DNA of 64,000 nucleotides from Corynebacterium sp. 21KM1197 (GCF_033783015.1 NZ_CP123907.1:992001-1056000); one strand, 5' to 3'. Numbered from the stretch's first letter, positions 36,975 to 46,455 are shown. The notes: a model not told the origin generated them from the letters alone. Program-made: numbers and translations.

Positions 36975-38273
36975 ATGGCGTATCTCCCCGAGCTTGATGG
37001 CCCCACCCTCGCCGCCTGGGCCCGGCGCGCGGCCAACCACCTAGAGGCGCGCAGCCCGGAGATCAACCGCCTCAACGTCTTTCCGATCCCCGATTCGGAT
37101 ACCGGCTCCAACATGGCGCACACCATGCAGTCGGCCGTCTCCGCTTTGGCGAACCTCCCGGAGCGGGCCACGGCGGCGCAGGTGACCACCGCGCTGACCA
37201 GGGGAGCGGTGGCCGGGGCACGCGGTAACTCCGGCATGGTGCTTTCCCAGGTGCTGCGCAGCCTGGCGGAGGAGTCCGGCGATACCCTGGGCGCGCCGGA
37301 GATCACCGCCGCGCTGCACCGCGCCCTAGAACTCGTGCGCGGTGCCATCGCCCGGCCCGTGGAGGGCACCGTGCTCAGCGTGTTGCGCGCCGCCGCCGAG
37401 GCCGCCTCCCGGCACCGGGAACTACATGGGGTGGTCACCGCCGCCGCGGAGGCCGCCCACCGCGCCCTGGCCAAGACCCCGGCGCAACTCCCCGCGCTCA
37501 AGGGGGTGGTGGACGCGGGTGGGCAGGGGCTGGTGGTGCTTATCGACGCTTTGCGCGATAGCCTCACCCCGCCCACGGCCGAGCCGCACCTGGAGGTCAT
37601 GTTCGCCTATCGGGGCGATAAGGACGCGCTCCGGGAGGCGCTGGAGCCGCTGGGCACCAGCCTCATCATCGCCCCGGACGGCACCGGCAGCGCCAGCGTC
37701 CACATTCACTCCCGCCGCAGCGGGGAACTCATTGAGCGGGCCTTTGGCCTGGGGGAGGTGAACAATCTGCGCCTGGAGGCCCTGCCGGAACCCCCCGAGG
37801 AGGAGGCCCCCGGGGTGATCGCCGTGGTACCCACCGGCAGCATGGAACGCCTTTTCCGGGACGCCGGGGCCGAGGTCATCTCCCCGGGCTCGCGCCCGCA
37901 GCGGGAGGCGATCGTGCTGCCCAACGGGCTCAGCGAGATCGGATCGGTGGGCGGCGCGCACGTGGTGCCCACCACCCGGCTGGTGGAGGGCATCGCGGCG
38001 TTGGCCGTGTACGACCCCGAGGTGCCGCGCGGCGAGGCCGTGCAGATCATGCGGGAGACCGTGGCGGCCATGCGCACCGCCGAGGTACACGACCCCGCAG
38101 CGCTGGCGGAGACCTGCCGCGAACTCCTGCGCCCCGGCGGGGAACTGGTCACCCTCCTGGTGCGCCCAGACGTGCACATCGACGCCCCGGGCTTAAGCGC
38201 GCAACTAGGCGTGGAACTGATGGCCTACCGCGCCGATAACCTCACCGCCGCCGTGGAAATAGGGGTGGAATAA
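36975..38273 (+). CDS. DAK2-domain protein (FakA-like)
   Basis: The 432-residue protein has an N-terminal DhaL/DAK2 kinase domain with NVFPIPDSDTGSNMAHTM (Mg-binding aspartates near residue 36) and ARGNSGMVLSQVLR. A linker and a C-terminal EDD/DegV-like domain (VIAVVPTGSMERLF, LPNGLSEIG) follow. The architecture is that of FakA, which phosphorylates fatty acids bound to FakB proteins in Firmicutes. In actinobacteria the gene is usually next to recG, as here, and its substrate is not established. The start is ATG 36975; its TAA is followed at once by the recG ATG. Confidence 0.85.
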   Translation: MAYLPELDGPTLAAWARRAANHLEARSPEINRLNVFPIPDSDTGSNMAHTMQSAVSALANLPERATAAQVTTALTRGAVAGARGNSGMVLSQVLRSLAEESGDTLGAPEITAALHRALELVRGAIARPVEGTVLSVLRAAAEAASRHRELHGVVTAAAEAAHRALAKTPAQLPALKGVVDAGGQGLVVLIDALRDSLTPPTAEPHLEVMFAYRGDKDALREALEPLGTSLIIAPDGTGSASVHIHSRRSGELIERAFGLGEVNNLRLEALPEPPEEEAPGVIAVVPTGSMERLFRDAGAEVISPGSRPQREAIVLPNGLSEIGSVGGAHVVPTTRLVEGIAALAVYDPEVPRGEAVQIMRETVAAMRTAEVHDPAALAETCRELLRPGGELVTLLVRPDVHIDAPGLSAQLGVELMAYRADNLTAAVEIGVE

Positions 38274-40328
38274 ATGCTGGGGTGGAGCGATACGCGCCCG
38301 CTTACACAGGTGCTCCCCGCCAAGGCGGCGCGCGCGCTGACCAAGCACCTCGGCGTGCACACCGTGGAGGAACTCCTCGAATATTATCCCCGCATGTACT
38401 CCCGCCACGGCTCCGGCGTGAGCGTGGAGGGGGCCGAGGACGGCGAGCACGTCACCTGCGTGGGCGAGGTGCAGAAGGTAGAGGAGAGCTATACCCGCAC
38501 CGGGAAACTGCTCACCCGCGTCATGCTTAGCGACGGCACCCACACCCTCGTGGCCACCTTCTTCCAATCCCGCTGGATCAGCCAGCAGCTCACCCCCGGC
38601 ACCAGGGGAATGTTCTCCGGCAAGCTGCGCTACTTCCGCGACCTTCCCCAACTACAGCACCCCACCTACGTGCTCATCGGCCCCACCGCGCGCCAAGGCA
38701 CCAGCGATATGGTGGAGGTACTTGCGGAGCGCGATTACCTCCCCGTTTACCCGGCGAAAAAGAGCCTCACCTCCTGGCGGATCATGGGGGCCATAGAACA
38801 CGTGCTCCACGGCCTGCCCCCGGCGCCGGAACCCCTCGACGAGGTCCCCGCCGACCTCGTGGGCTTCGACGAGGCCCTGCGCGGCATCCATCAACCTGGC
38901 CCCGAGGGGCCAGACCCGCACCGACTGCGCCTCAAATACAACGAGGCCCTGGCTCTGGCCTGCGTCATGGCGCTGCGCCGGGCCGATTCCGCCCAGCGCG
39001 AGGCCCCACCCAGCCCCCCGCACGACCACGGCCTGCAGCACACCCTGCGCGCGGCGCTTCCCTTCGACCTCACTCCCGGTCAGCACAGCGTGGTGGCGGA
39101 GATCTCCCGCGACCTCAGTGGCGCGGAACCCATGTCCCGCCTGCTCCAGGGAGAGGTGGGCTCGGGCAAAACCATCGTGGCCCTGCTGGCCATGCTTCAG
39201 GCGGTGGATAACGGCCATCAATGCGCCATGCTGGCCCCCACGGAGGTCCTGGCCACTCAGCATGCGCGCTCGCTCACGGAGACGCTCCTGCGCGCCGGGG
39301 TGGCGGCCTCGGTGGTGCTGCTCACCGGCTCCATGAACACCGCCGCGCGCAAGGAGGCGCTGTTGGCCATCGTCTCAGGTCAGGCGGACATCGTGGTGGG
39401 CACCCATGCGATCATTCAGGACACGGTGGAGTTCTTTCGGCTGGGCCTGGTGGTGGTGGATGAGCAGCACCGCTTTGGCGTGGAGCAGCGTGATCGCCTG
39501 CGGCTCAAGGGCAGCAACCCGCACCTGCTGGTGATGACGGCCACCCCGATTCCCCGCACCATCGCCATGACGGTCTTTGGCGATCTAGAGGTGTCCACCC
39601 TGCGTGAACTCCCCGGTGGCCGCCGCCCCATTCGCACCTGGGTGGTGCCGGAATCCAAGCCCGCGTGGGTGCAGCGCGCCTGGGAGCGAATCCGGGAGGA
39701 GGTGGCCGCTGGGCGGCAGGCCTACGTGGTGTGCCCCCGCATCGAGGGCGAGGGCGGCGTGATCGAGGTGGCGGGCCGAATCCTGCCGGAACTGCGCGTG
39801 GAGGTGCTGCACGGCAGGCTCCCTGCGGCGGAGAAGGATGAGGTCATGCGGCGCTTTGCGGCCGGTGAGATTGACGTGCTGGTGTCCACCACCGTGGTGG
39901 AGGTGGGCGTGGATGTGCCCAATGCCACGGTGATGATGATTATGGAGGCCGAGCGCTTTGGTATCTCCCAGCTCCACCAGCTGCGCGGCCGCGTGGGGCG
40001 CGGCGGCTTTGATTCCCTCTGCCTGCTGGCCACGGCCAGCACCCCGGAGGATAGCGGTTGGGCAAGGCTGGAGGCCGTGGCGGCAACTACGGATGGCTTC
40101 GTGCTGGCGGAGCAGGATCTGCTCCTGCGGCAGGAGGGCGACGTGCTGGGGGAGGCGCAGTCCGGCCGCAACCGCCAGATTCGGCTGCTGGATCTCTTTC
40201 ACGATCAGGATTTGATCGAGCGGGTAAACCGGGACGCCGTGGCGCTGGTGGAGCGCAATCGCCCGGTGGCGGAGGCCATTGCCGCCGATATTGCCCCGGA
40301 TAGCCAGGAGTTTTTGGAAAAAAGTTAG
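38274..40328 (+). CDS. recG: ATP-dependent DNA helicase RecG
   Basis: This 684-residue monomeric helicase remodels stalled forks and recombination intermediates. The N-terminal OB/wedge domain (about 60-150) is followed by helicase motif I LLQGEVGSGKTIVALLAML near residue 287, motif II VVDEQHRFGVEQR, motif III MTATPIPRT, and motif VI QLRGRVGRG. The ATG directly abuts the previous stop (TAAATG), so the genes are translationally coupled. Length is within the usual range for this family. Confidence 0.97.
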   Translation: MLGWSDTRPLTQVLPAKAARALTKHLGVHTVEELLEYYPRMYSRHGSGVSVEGAEDGEHVTCVGEVQKVEESYTRTGKLLTRVMLSDGTHTLVATFFQSRWISQQLTPGTRGMFSGKLRYFRDLPQLQHPTYVLIGPTARQGTSDMVEVLAERDYLPVYPAKKSLTSWRIMGAIEHVLHGLPPAPEPLDEVPADLVGFDEALRGIHQPGPEGPDPHRLRLKYNEALALACVMALRRADSAQREAPPSPPHDHGLQHTLRAALPFDLTPGQHSVVAEISRDLSGAEPMSRLLQGEVGSGKTIVALLAMLQAVDNGHQCAMLAPTEVLATQHARSLTETLLRAGVAASVVLLTGSMNTAARKEALLAIVSGQADIVVGTHAIIQDTVEFFRLGLVVVDEQHRFGVEQRDRLRLKGSNPHLLVMTATPIPRTIAMTVFGDLEVSTLRELPGGRRPIRTWVVPESKPAWVQRAWERIREEVAAGRQAYVVCPRIEGEGGVIEVAGRILPELRVEVLHGRLPAAEKDEVMRRFAAGEIDVLVSTTVVEVGVDVPNATVMMIMEAERFGISQLHQLRGRVGRGGFDSLCLLATASTPEDSGWARLEAVAATTDGFVLAEQDLLLRQEGDVLGEAQSGRNRQIRLLDLFHDQDLIERVNRDAVALVERNRPVAEAIAADIAPDSQEFLEKS

Positions 40329-40339
40329 AGTGGTGGGTT

Positions 40340-40909
40340 ATGGCACGCATTATTTCTGGGCAGGCACGGGGGAGAACCCTCAAGGTTCCCCCGCAGGGCA
40401 CCCGTCCCACCTCGGATAGGGCCAAGGAGGGGCTGTTTTCCTCCCTCCAGGTGCGCTTTGGTTTTGAGGGAAAGAGAGTGGCGGATCTCTTTGCCGGCAG
40501 CGGCGCGCTGGGCCTGGAGGCCGCCTCGCGCGGGGCTGCCCAGGTGGTGCTGGTGGAATCCCACGCCCCGGCGGCCAAGATCATCAGGGAGAACGCGCTC
40601 AAGGTGGGCCACCCGGATATTCAGGTGGAGGAGGCCAAGGTCTCCACGTACCTGGCGCGCGCCCCGCGCGAGTTCTTTGACATGGTGTTGGCCGATCCCC
40701 CTTATGACCTCGCGGATGAGTCCGTGCGCGCCATGCTTGAGGCGCTCATTCCGGCTCTGGCCCCCGGCGCGGCCGTGGTGGTGGAGCGCCATAGTGCCTC
40801 CCCGGAAACGGATTGGCCCGAGGGCTTTACCCCGACGGGGCAGAAATTGAAAAAGCGCACTTATGGCATTGCGCGCATGGATATGGCCGTGTGGAGGGAA
40901 GAAGAATGA
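40340..40909 (+). CDS. rsmD: 16S rRNA (guanine(966)-N2)-methyltransferase
   Basis: The 189-residue SAM-dependent enzyme has RIISGQARGRTL and RPTSDRAKEGLFSSL at the N-terminus, the SAM motif DLFAGSGALGLEAASRGA near residue 51, and the catalytic ADPPYDL near residue 119. It modifies G966 of 16S rRNA during small-subunit assembly. Its TGA overlaps the coaD ATG (ATGA), the usual rsmD-coaD pairing. Confidence 0.94.
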   Translation: MARIISGQARGRTLKVPPQGTRPTSDRAKEGLFSSLQVRFGFEGKRVADLFAGSGALGLEAASRGAAQVVLVESHAPAAKIIRENALKVGHPDIQVEEAKVSTYLARAPREFFDMVLADPPYDLADESVRAMLEALIPALAPGAAVVVERHSASPETDWPEGFTPTGQKLKKRTYGIARMDMAVWREEE

Positions 40910-41385
40910 AAGCGGTATGTCCCGGTTCCTTTGATCCGATGACGATGGGCCACCTGGATATTTTCGAGCGCGCCGCCGCGCAGTTCGAGGAGGTGATCGT
41001 GCTGGTCACCGCCAATCCGCATAAAAATAGCGGCTTGTTTAGCGTGGCGGAGCGCAAGGGGCTCATCGAGGAATCGGTGGCGCACCTGGGCAACGTGCGC
41101 GTGGATCATTGGTCCGGCCTGCTGGTGGATTACACCACGGCGCATAAGGTAACGGCCCTGGTCAAAGGGCTGCGCTCCTCCTTGGACTATGAGTACGAGT
41201 TGCCGATGGCGCAGATGAACCGCAGGCTCTCCGGGGTGGACACCTTTTTCCTGCTCACCGATGAGAAGTACGGGTACGTCTCCTCCACGCTGTGCAAGGA
41301 GGTGGCCCGCTTTGGCGGGGATATTTCCGGGCTCATGCCCCCGCATGTGGTGGAGGCGGTGCGCGCCAAGTACGCTCAGCGGTGA
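40906..41385 (+). CDS. coaD: Phosphopantetheine adenylyltransferase
   Basis: The 159-residue nucleotidyltransferase makes dephospho-CoA from phosphopantetheine and ATP. AVCPGSFDPMTMGHLDIFERA is the (H/T)xGH nucleotide-binding region near the N-terminus, and the family's ISSTxxKE-type motif appears as YVSSTLCKEVARFGG. The start is ATG 40906, overlapping the rsmD stop. The next CoA-pathway gene, coaE, is also in the window. Confidence 0.97.
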   Translation: MKAVCPGSFDPMTMGHLDIFERAAAQFEEVIVLVTANPHKNSGLFSVAERKGLIEESVAHLGNVRVDHWSGLLVDYTTAHKVTALVKGLRSSLDYEYELPMAQMNRRLSGVDTFFLLTDEKYGYVSSTLCKEVARFGGDISGLMPPHVVEAVRAKYAQR

Positions 41386-41415
41386 TGAGAGCGGAAAGGA
41401 GGTGGCGCTTGTCCC

Positions 41416-41535
41416 ATGAATCCTCGTGATCGCAGCGTGTGGAAGATGAGCCCGGAGCGGCTTCAGGAGCACTTAAAGCTCAAGACCCGCGCGAGGAGAA
41501 TCCCGGATAAGAAGAAGCAAGCAAATAAAAGGGCC
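41416..41535 (+). other. Possible small basic protein or broken small gene downstream of coaD
   Basis: After coaD there is a near-perfect Shine-Dalgarno (AAAGGAGGTGG, 41395-41405). ATG 41416 opens a frame of about 40 basic codons (NPRDRSVWKMSPERLQEHLK, then ending in a Lys/Arg-rich part). It has no stop before the terminator hairpin at 41529 and would run on antisense to the ABC ATPase gene. TTG 41409, at better spacing, gives only six codons. The basic peptide looks protein-like, so a small gene that lost its stop or suffered a frameshift is possible. I cannot settle this from the sequence. Confidence 0.25.
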
Positions 41536-41554
41536 TGCCGTAAGGCGGGCCCTT
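41529..41554 (-). terminator. Intrinsic terminator of the ABC-transporter operon (possibly bidirectional)
   Basis: AAGGGCC.GCC and GGC.GGCCCTT pair around the 4-nt loop GTAA. On the minus strand the hairpin is followed by TTATTT. It lies 20 bp after the ATPase stop. Confidence 0.85.
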
Positions 41555-41574
41555 GTCCCTTTCTGGGCCCCTTA

Positions 41575-42342
<768 letters not shown>

Positions 42343-42344
42343 TG

Positions 42345-43277
42345 CTATTTCCTCCGGGTTTCTGCTTGGTTGATCACGCTGATATTGCGGGGCAGCGCGC
42401 CCTCGGCGTCCGCGAGGGCGGCGAGTTGCCGACCGGTGAGTTCCCGGGTGGAGCCGCGCTCGTAATACTTTTCCAGGTAGTGCTGCCCGATCATCAGCAG
42501 CGAGGTGATCACCAGGTACCAGGTGGCGGCCACCATCAGCATGGGCACGGGGGCAAAGAGGGCATTGGAGATGTCGATGGAGCGGCCATAAAGTTCCTGG
42601 GTGTAGGGAATGGCCACCACCAGAGAGGTGGTTTTGAGCAGGGAGATGAACTCGTTGCCGGTGGGCGGAATGATAATCCGCATGGCCTGGGGCAGCACGG
42701 TGCGCCGCATGGTCAGCCACCAGCCCATACCCAGGGCTTTCGACGCCTCGAACTGCCCCTCCGGCACGGCCTGAATACCGGAGCGCACGATCTCCGCCAT
42801 GTAGGCGGCCTCATTGAGGCCCAGGCCGATCACCGCCAGCAGGAAGGCATTGCCCAGCAGGCGTTCCAGGCTCACCTCGGCCGGGCCCACCCGAATGACC
42901 TCGTACAGCGAGCCCATGAGGCCCCAGAACACCAACTGCACGTAGATGGGGGTGCCGCGGAATATCCACAGGAAGATCCAGGCCACCGCTCCGAGCACTG
43001 GGTTGGGCGACATGCGCATGACGGCCAGTGCCACGCCGCCCACTAGCCCGATCACCATGCTGAGCACGGTGATGAGCAGGGTGTGCAGGGCAGCGGTGGC
43101 AATGCGGGTGTCAAAGAGATAAGAGCGGTAAATATCCCACCCGTAGGCCTCATTGGTGGCGGCTCCGATGACGGCCCAGGCGGCCAGCGCCAGCACGATG
43201 ACGGCGGTGACCCAGCGGCCGGGGTGCTTGAGTGGCACGGCCTTGATGGGGGCGGGCTGAGAGGTGGAGTTAGGCAT
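42345..43277 (-). CDS. Polar amino acid ABC transporter, permease
   Basis: The protein has about 310 residues and five or more membrane helices. The HisM/GlnP-type domain includes [35 protein letters not shown] and the coupling [28 protein letters not shown] (EAA motif). The start is ATG 43277, overlapping the binding-protein stop by 8 bp. A 60-residue extension before and around the first helix and a charged C-terminus are slightly longer than usual. It works as a homodimer with the ATPase encoded downstream. Confidence 0.93.
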   Translation of the reverse strand: MPNSTSQPAPIKAVPLKHPGRWVTAVIVLALAAWAVIGAATNEAYGWDIYRSYLFDTRIATAALHTLLITVLSMVIGLVGGVALAVMRMSPNPVLGAVAWIFLWIFRGTPIYVQLVFWGLMGSLYEVIRVGPAEVSLERLLGNAFLLAVIGLGLNEAAYMAEIVRSGIQAVPEGQFEASKALGMGWWLTMRRTVLPQAMRIIIPPTGNEFISLLKTTSLVVAIPYTQELYGRSIDISNALFAPVPMLMVAATWYLVITSLLMIGQHYLEKYYERGSTRELTGRQLAALADAEGALPRNISVINQAETRRK

Positions 43278-44175
43278 GATGAACCGGCTCCTCGTTGATC
43301 GTGGCCTGGGTGAGCAGGCCGTCCGTGATGTTCCACTGGCCAAGGATCTTCTGATAGTCCCCGGTGTCGATGAGGTGCTGCATGGCGGCGGCCACGGCCA
43401 GGCTCAGCTCGGAGCCCTTGGGCGTGGCAAAACCATAGGGGGCGGCAGACACCATCGGGCCGGTCTTTTCGATGCTGCCCCCGGCCTTCTCTATCGCCCA
43501 GGCCGTGACCGGGGAATCGGCGGAGAGGGCGTCCGCCCGGCCTACGACGAGCGCGGTGGCCGCGGAATCCGAGGTATCGTAAGCCAGCACCTCGATGGGC
43601 CTTTCCCCGCGCGCGATGCACTCCTCGTTCTTGGGGCGCACGTCGTCCGTCTCGGAGACGGTGGTGCGCTGTACGGCCACGGTCAGCCCGCAGGGGTGCG
43701 CGGGGTCGATGGGGTCCCCGCCGGTTTGCTGCGCCCACTGAATACCGGCGTAGAGGGTATTCACAAAGTCATAGTTTTCCCGGCGCTGCGGGGTATCGGT
43801 AAAACCGGTGGCCCCCATGTCAATGGTGCCGGCGTCCACGGCGGGCAGGATCTTGGAAAAGTCCTGCTGCACGATGCGCAGATCCAGGCCCATCACGGCG
43901 GCCACCCCGCGCGCCAGATCCATTTCCATGCCGATGATACTGCCCTGGGAATCCTTGAACTCAAAGGGCGGAAAGGGCGGGTTGGTGGCGATGATGAGCT
44001 CGCCGCGCTCCCGTATCTCCGCGGGGACTAAGGCCTCCACCTCCGGGGCGACCGGGGGCGCGATGGGCGCCCAGCCCTCGGGGGTGCCGGGTTCCTCGTT
44101 GGTCACGCAGCCGGAGAGCAGCGCCACGGCGGTGAGGAGCGCGCCGACCTTGATCATCGCGGAGGCCGATCTCAT
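43270..44175 (-). CDS. Polar amino acid ABC transporter, substrate-binding lipoprotein
   Basis: The 301-residue protein has a lipoprotein signal with lipobox LLSGC (Cys near residue 23). Then comes a type 3 solute-binding fold: ELIIATNPPFPPFEFKDSQG, IGMEMDLARGVAAVMG, and DMGATGFTDTPQRRENYDF, whose Arg-Glu context contacts the ligand's carboxylate and amino groups in this family. The ligand is not identifiable. The ATG overlaps the DUF368 stop by 4 bp (ATGA). An alternative in-frame ATG at 44157 also retains a signal peptide. Confidence 0.9.
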   Translation of the reverse strand: MRSASAMIKVGALLTAVALLSGCVTNEEPGTPEGWAPIAPPVAPEVEALVPAEIRERGELIIATNPPFPPFEFKDSQGSIIGMEMDLARGVAAVMGLDLRIVQQDFSKILPAVDAGTIDMGATGFTDTPQRRENYDFVNTLYAGIQWAQQTGGDPIDPAHPCGLTVAVQRTTVSETDDVRPKNEECIARGERPIEVLAYDTSDSAATALVVGRADALSADSPVTAWAIEKAGGSIEKTGPMVSAAPYGFATPKGSELSLAVAAAMQHLIDTGDYQKILGQWNITDGLLTQATINEEPVHHA

Positions 44176-45023
44176 GCGGTTTTCCTCTTATCCAGGAAGA
44201 GAATCCCGGCCACGATGGCCGCTCCCAGGGCGATCGCGCCCCACACGGACGCCTCGGCACCGGGAACGGGGCCCTCCCAGGGCCACAGGGCGCGCAGGGA
44301 ACCGAGCATGAGCCCGGCCATGACGGTGAGCGTCATGGTGTGGTGATCGCGCATCATCTTGTCCAGGACCTTGACAAAGGCCACCACGCCCACCAGGGCG
44401 CCCAGGGCAAAGACCACGATCACGCTCCACTCGCGGTCGCTCAACGAGCCCATGATGGGCTGGTAGAGGCCCATCGCCAGCAGCAGGAAGGAACCGGAGA
44501 GGCCGGGCAGCACGAGGGCGCACACCGCGATCATGGCAGCAAAGAAGATCACCACCAGGGAAGGATTGCTCACCGGCTCCGAGGTGAAGCCGGTGGCAAA
44601 GAAACTTAAGGCGGCGCACAGGAGAAAGACCGGGATAAGAATGGGGGCGCGGCGCTGAATCTCCGCGCGCCCGATCATGCGCAGCGGCACGCTCAGGGAG
44701 ACGGCCACCATGCCCAAAAACAGGCCCTTGGCCACGCTGGGGTGGCCCTCCACAAAGGAGTGGATCACGCCGGAGAGCAGGAAGATCGCCCCCACCATGC
44801 CCACACCGATGGCGATGAGGAAGGGCCAATCGACGGCGCGGAGGGACTGGCGGGATCGGGTACGGGCGGCGTCGATAAGCGTATTGCCGGTGTGCAGGGC
44901 CTTTTCATAGATGCCCACGATGAGGGCTACGGTGCCGCCGGAGATACCCGGAACAAGCTCGGCCATGCCGATGCAGGCACCCTTGATAATATTCGTTGCC
45001 ACCGCAAGGGGGGAGGGTGTCAT
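44172..45023 (-). CDS. DUF368 polyprenyl-phosphate transporter family (PopT-like)
   Basis: The 283-residue membrane protein has eight or more helices and two repeat hallmarks: ELVPGISGGTVALIVGIYE near residue 21 and LVLPGLSGSFLLLAMGLY near residue 160. DUF368 proteins were recently shown to return undecaprenyl phosphate to the inner leaflet for reuse in envelope synthesis; corynebacteria use decaprenyl phosphate. The start is ATG 45023 (MTPSPLAV); the frame is open further upstream but lacks a better start. The 4-bp overlap with the binding-protein gene makes it the first gene of the ABC operon, an unexpected pairing. Confidence 0.85.
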   Translation of the reverse strand: MTPSPLAVATNIIKGACIGMAELVPGISGGTVALIVGIYEKALHTGNTLIDAARTRSRQSLRAVDWPFLIAIGVGMVGAIFLLSGVIHSFVEGHPSVAKGLFLGMVAVSLSVPLRMIGRAEIQRRAPILIPVFLLCAALSFFATGFTSEPVSNPSLVVIFFAAMIAVCALVLPGLSGSFLLLAMGLYQPIMGSLSDREWSVIVVFALGALVGVVAFVKVLDKMMRDHHTMTLTVMAGLMLGSLRALWPWEGPVPGAEASVWGAIALGAAIVAGILFLDKRKTA

Positions 45024-45174
45024 AGGGGAGTAATTGCCTTCCTGACCTCGTTGGTCACGGTTATTGCTGCGCGGTCCGGCGCGTGGAGGCCGGGAATGGA
45101 AAATGGATAAACATGGACCCATGCATAATATCCATTGTGGGGCGTGGGGCCAATTCTTTGGCCACAAACCATAA

Positions 45175-45212
45175 CGGGCCATTGTAGCCGTGGTGCTGGC
45201 TACAATGGCCCG
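45175..45212. terminator. Perfect 15-bp inverted repeat, probable terminator of the secreted-protein gene
   Basis: CGGGCCATTGTAGCC (45175-45189) and GGCTACAATGGCCCG (45198-45212) pair perfectly around an 8-nt loop, 55 bp after the minus-strand gene ending at 45268. There is no T-tract. A weaker GGCCAA/TTGGCC hairpin lies next to it near 45145-45165. Confidence 0.6.
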
Positions 45213-45267
45213 AATCGCGCCGCTTGGGCCGCGCTCTGGCGGCTCAGGCGAGAGGAAGGCGGGAAGA

Positions 45268-45750
45268 TCAGGGGAAGGGAATGAAGATCTTGCGTACGAT
45301 GCGCAGCACCTTCATCACGCCCTTGACCAGCGGCTGCACGGTCTTGTACCCCTCGATGGAACCCTGCACCTGCTCCTTGAGCTTTTCCTTATCAATATCG
45401 CCCAGGGGGGACTTCTTGGCAGGCTTGGCGGGGTCCTGCTTCTCCGGGGCGGGCTTCTCGCTGGGCTCGCTCGGTGCGGTGGTCTCCGCCTCCTCGCTGG
45501 GCTTCGCGGCCTCGCTCGTGCTGGACGGCTTCTCCTTGGGCTTCTTCTCCTGCTTGGTGCACTTATCGAAGATGCTCTGCTTCTTGCCCAGGAACTCGTT
45601 CTCGCTCTTAGCGGTGCTCGGGCACTGGGCGTCATCGAATACGGTGCGGCCCTCGTCCAAGAACTGGCTGGTTTGCGCGGAGGCGGCGGGGGCAAGGGCC
45701 CCGGCGGTCAGGCTCATGGCGATGGTGGCGGCGGCGAAAGTGCGCTTCAT
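45268..45750 (-). CDS. Small secreted Lys/Glu/Pro-rich protein
   Basis: The protein has 160 residues. A Sec signal peptide ends at ASA-QTSQF (about residue 25). The mature part has two cysteines in AQCPSTAKSENEF and FDKCTKQEKK, a long low-complexity Lys/Pro/Ser/Glu linker, and a C-terminal amphipathic helix (KGVMKVLRIVRKIFIPFP) that could associate with membrane or cell wall. No family is recognised. The start is ATG 45750. It is followed by the perfect 15-bp inverted repeat. Confidence 0.65.
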   Translation of the reverse strand: MKRTFAAATIAMSLTAGALAPAASAQTSQFLDEGRTVFDDAQCPSTAKSENEFLGKKQSIFDKCTKQEKKPKEKPSSTSEAAKPSEEAETTAPSEPSEKPAPEKQDPAKPAKKSPLGDIDKEKLKEQVQGSIEGYKTVQPLVKGVMKVLRIVRKIFIPFP

Positions 45751-46077
45751 GGGGGAGGGATCCTCTCGGCGGGACGGGGCCAGAATACGCCGATAAGAGT
45801 AGGGGGTTTGCGGGAATATGCAACCGGATACCCCCAAATGGGTTTCTCCCTTTGGGCATGGGGGAGGGTACTTTGGTGGATTTTGGTGGGGAGGGGAAGC
45901 GGACGACGGCCGTTCTGAGTGGTGGGGTCTTGTCCGTGGGGGTATGGCGCACCCTGAAAGGGGAAAGCACCTAGCGCGAGCTCGTAGATTCGCGCGCCAG
46001 GTGCTTGCCCGATCAGTAGCCAACATAATCTTGAACGCTGTTCGGGATTGGATCGACCGGCTATCTGATTAGCCTCA

Positions 46078-46122
46078 CGAAGAGCCTCACTTGGATTGGG
46101 CCCCGGGTGGGGCTCTTCGCCT
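46078..46122 (+). terminator. Strong hairpin terminator in the gene-free region
   Basis: CGAAGAGCCTCAC (46078-46090) pairs with GTGGGGCTCTTCG (46107-46119) with one G-T wobble, followed by CCTTTATATT. It terminates plus-strand transcription, yet no plus-strand protein gene lies upstream, which hints at a non-coding RNA. Confidence 0.65.
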
Positions 46123-46333
46123 TTATATTGCGACAGTCTGGGGTGGCTGTCACTGTCTAGTATCCCGGTGAGGAGTGAATGGAGCAATCCTGATACGAGT
46201 GTGAGATGGGTGTGGGCAGTGTCCCGGATGGGGTAGGGCGCGCGGGCCTGGGGTGGCGCGGCAATGTGACTACGATGTGACTGCAAGCGTGACAGTTTTG
46301 CTGTATCCATCCTGTGGGCAGAAGATGAGAAAG

Positions 46334-46372
46334 CCCCAGGCTATCGGGTGGTTTCCCGGTGAGATCCTGGGG
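46334..46372 (-). terminator. Probable terminator of tRNA-Leu
   Basis: CCCCAGG/CCTGGGG hairpin about 10 bp beyond the tRNA 3' end on the minus strand, followed by CTTTC, a weak T-tail. The loop contains a further CGGGT/ACCCG-type pairing. Confidence 0.55.
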
Positions 46373-46381
46373 TGAAAAATG

Positions 46382-46455
46382 TGCCCCCGGTGAGACTCGA
46401 ACTCACACTGAACGGGTTTTGAATCCGTTGCCTCTGCCAATTGGGCTACGGGGGC
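46382..46455 (-). tRNA. tRNA-Leu-like (CAA), short variable region
   Basis: The 74-nt minus-strand cloverleaf has acceptor GCCCCCG/CGGGGGC with discriminator A, anticodon loop TTCAAAA (anticodon CAA), and T-arm GTGAG-TTCGAGT-CTCAC. The variable region is only TCAGT, whereas tRNA-Leu normally has a long variable arm. The last anticodon-stem pair is an A-C mismatch. The anticodon reads UUG, hence Leu. Confidence 0.85.

Larger units (their letters stand above)
45751..46381. other. 630-bp gene-free region with three consecutive hairpins
   Basis: No protein gene is supported here; open frames (for example 45818-46072) lack family features. From about 45965 there are three structures in a row: AAGCACCT/AGGTGCTT with inner GCGCGA/TCGCGC (45965-46006); GATCAGTAGCC pairing with GGCTATCTGAT through one bulge and enclosing GAAC/GTTC (46010-46070); and a terminator hairpin (46078-46119). 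Together they look like a structured RNA of about 150 nt on the plus strand. The rest (46123-46330) shows no clear feature. Confidence 0.4.

Noticed and set aside
45818..46072. 84-codon plus-strand frame ending in a helix-like tail
   Set aside because: Gly/Trp-rich start from repetitive G-rich DNA, no ribosome binding site, and it crosses the hairpin at 45965; more likely part of a non-coding region.
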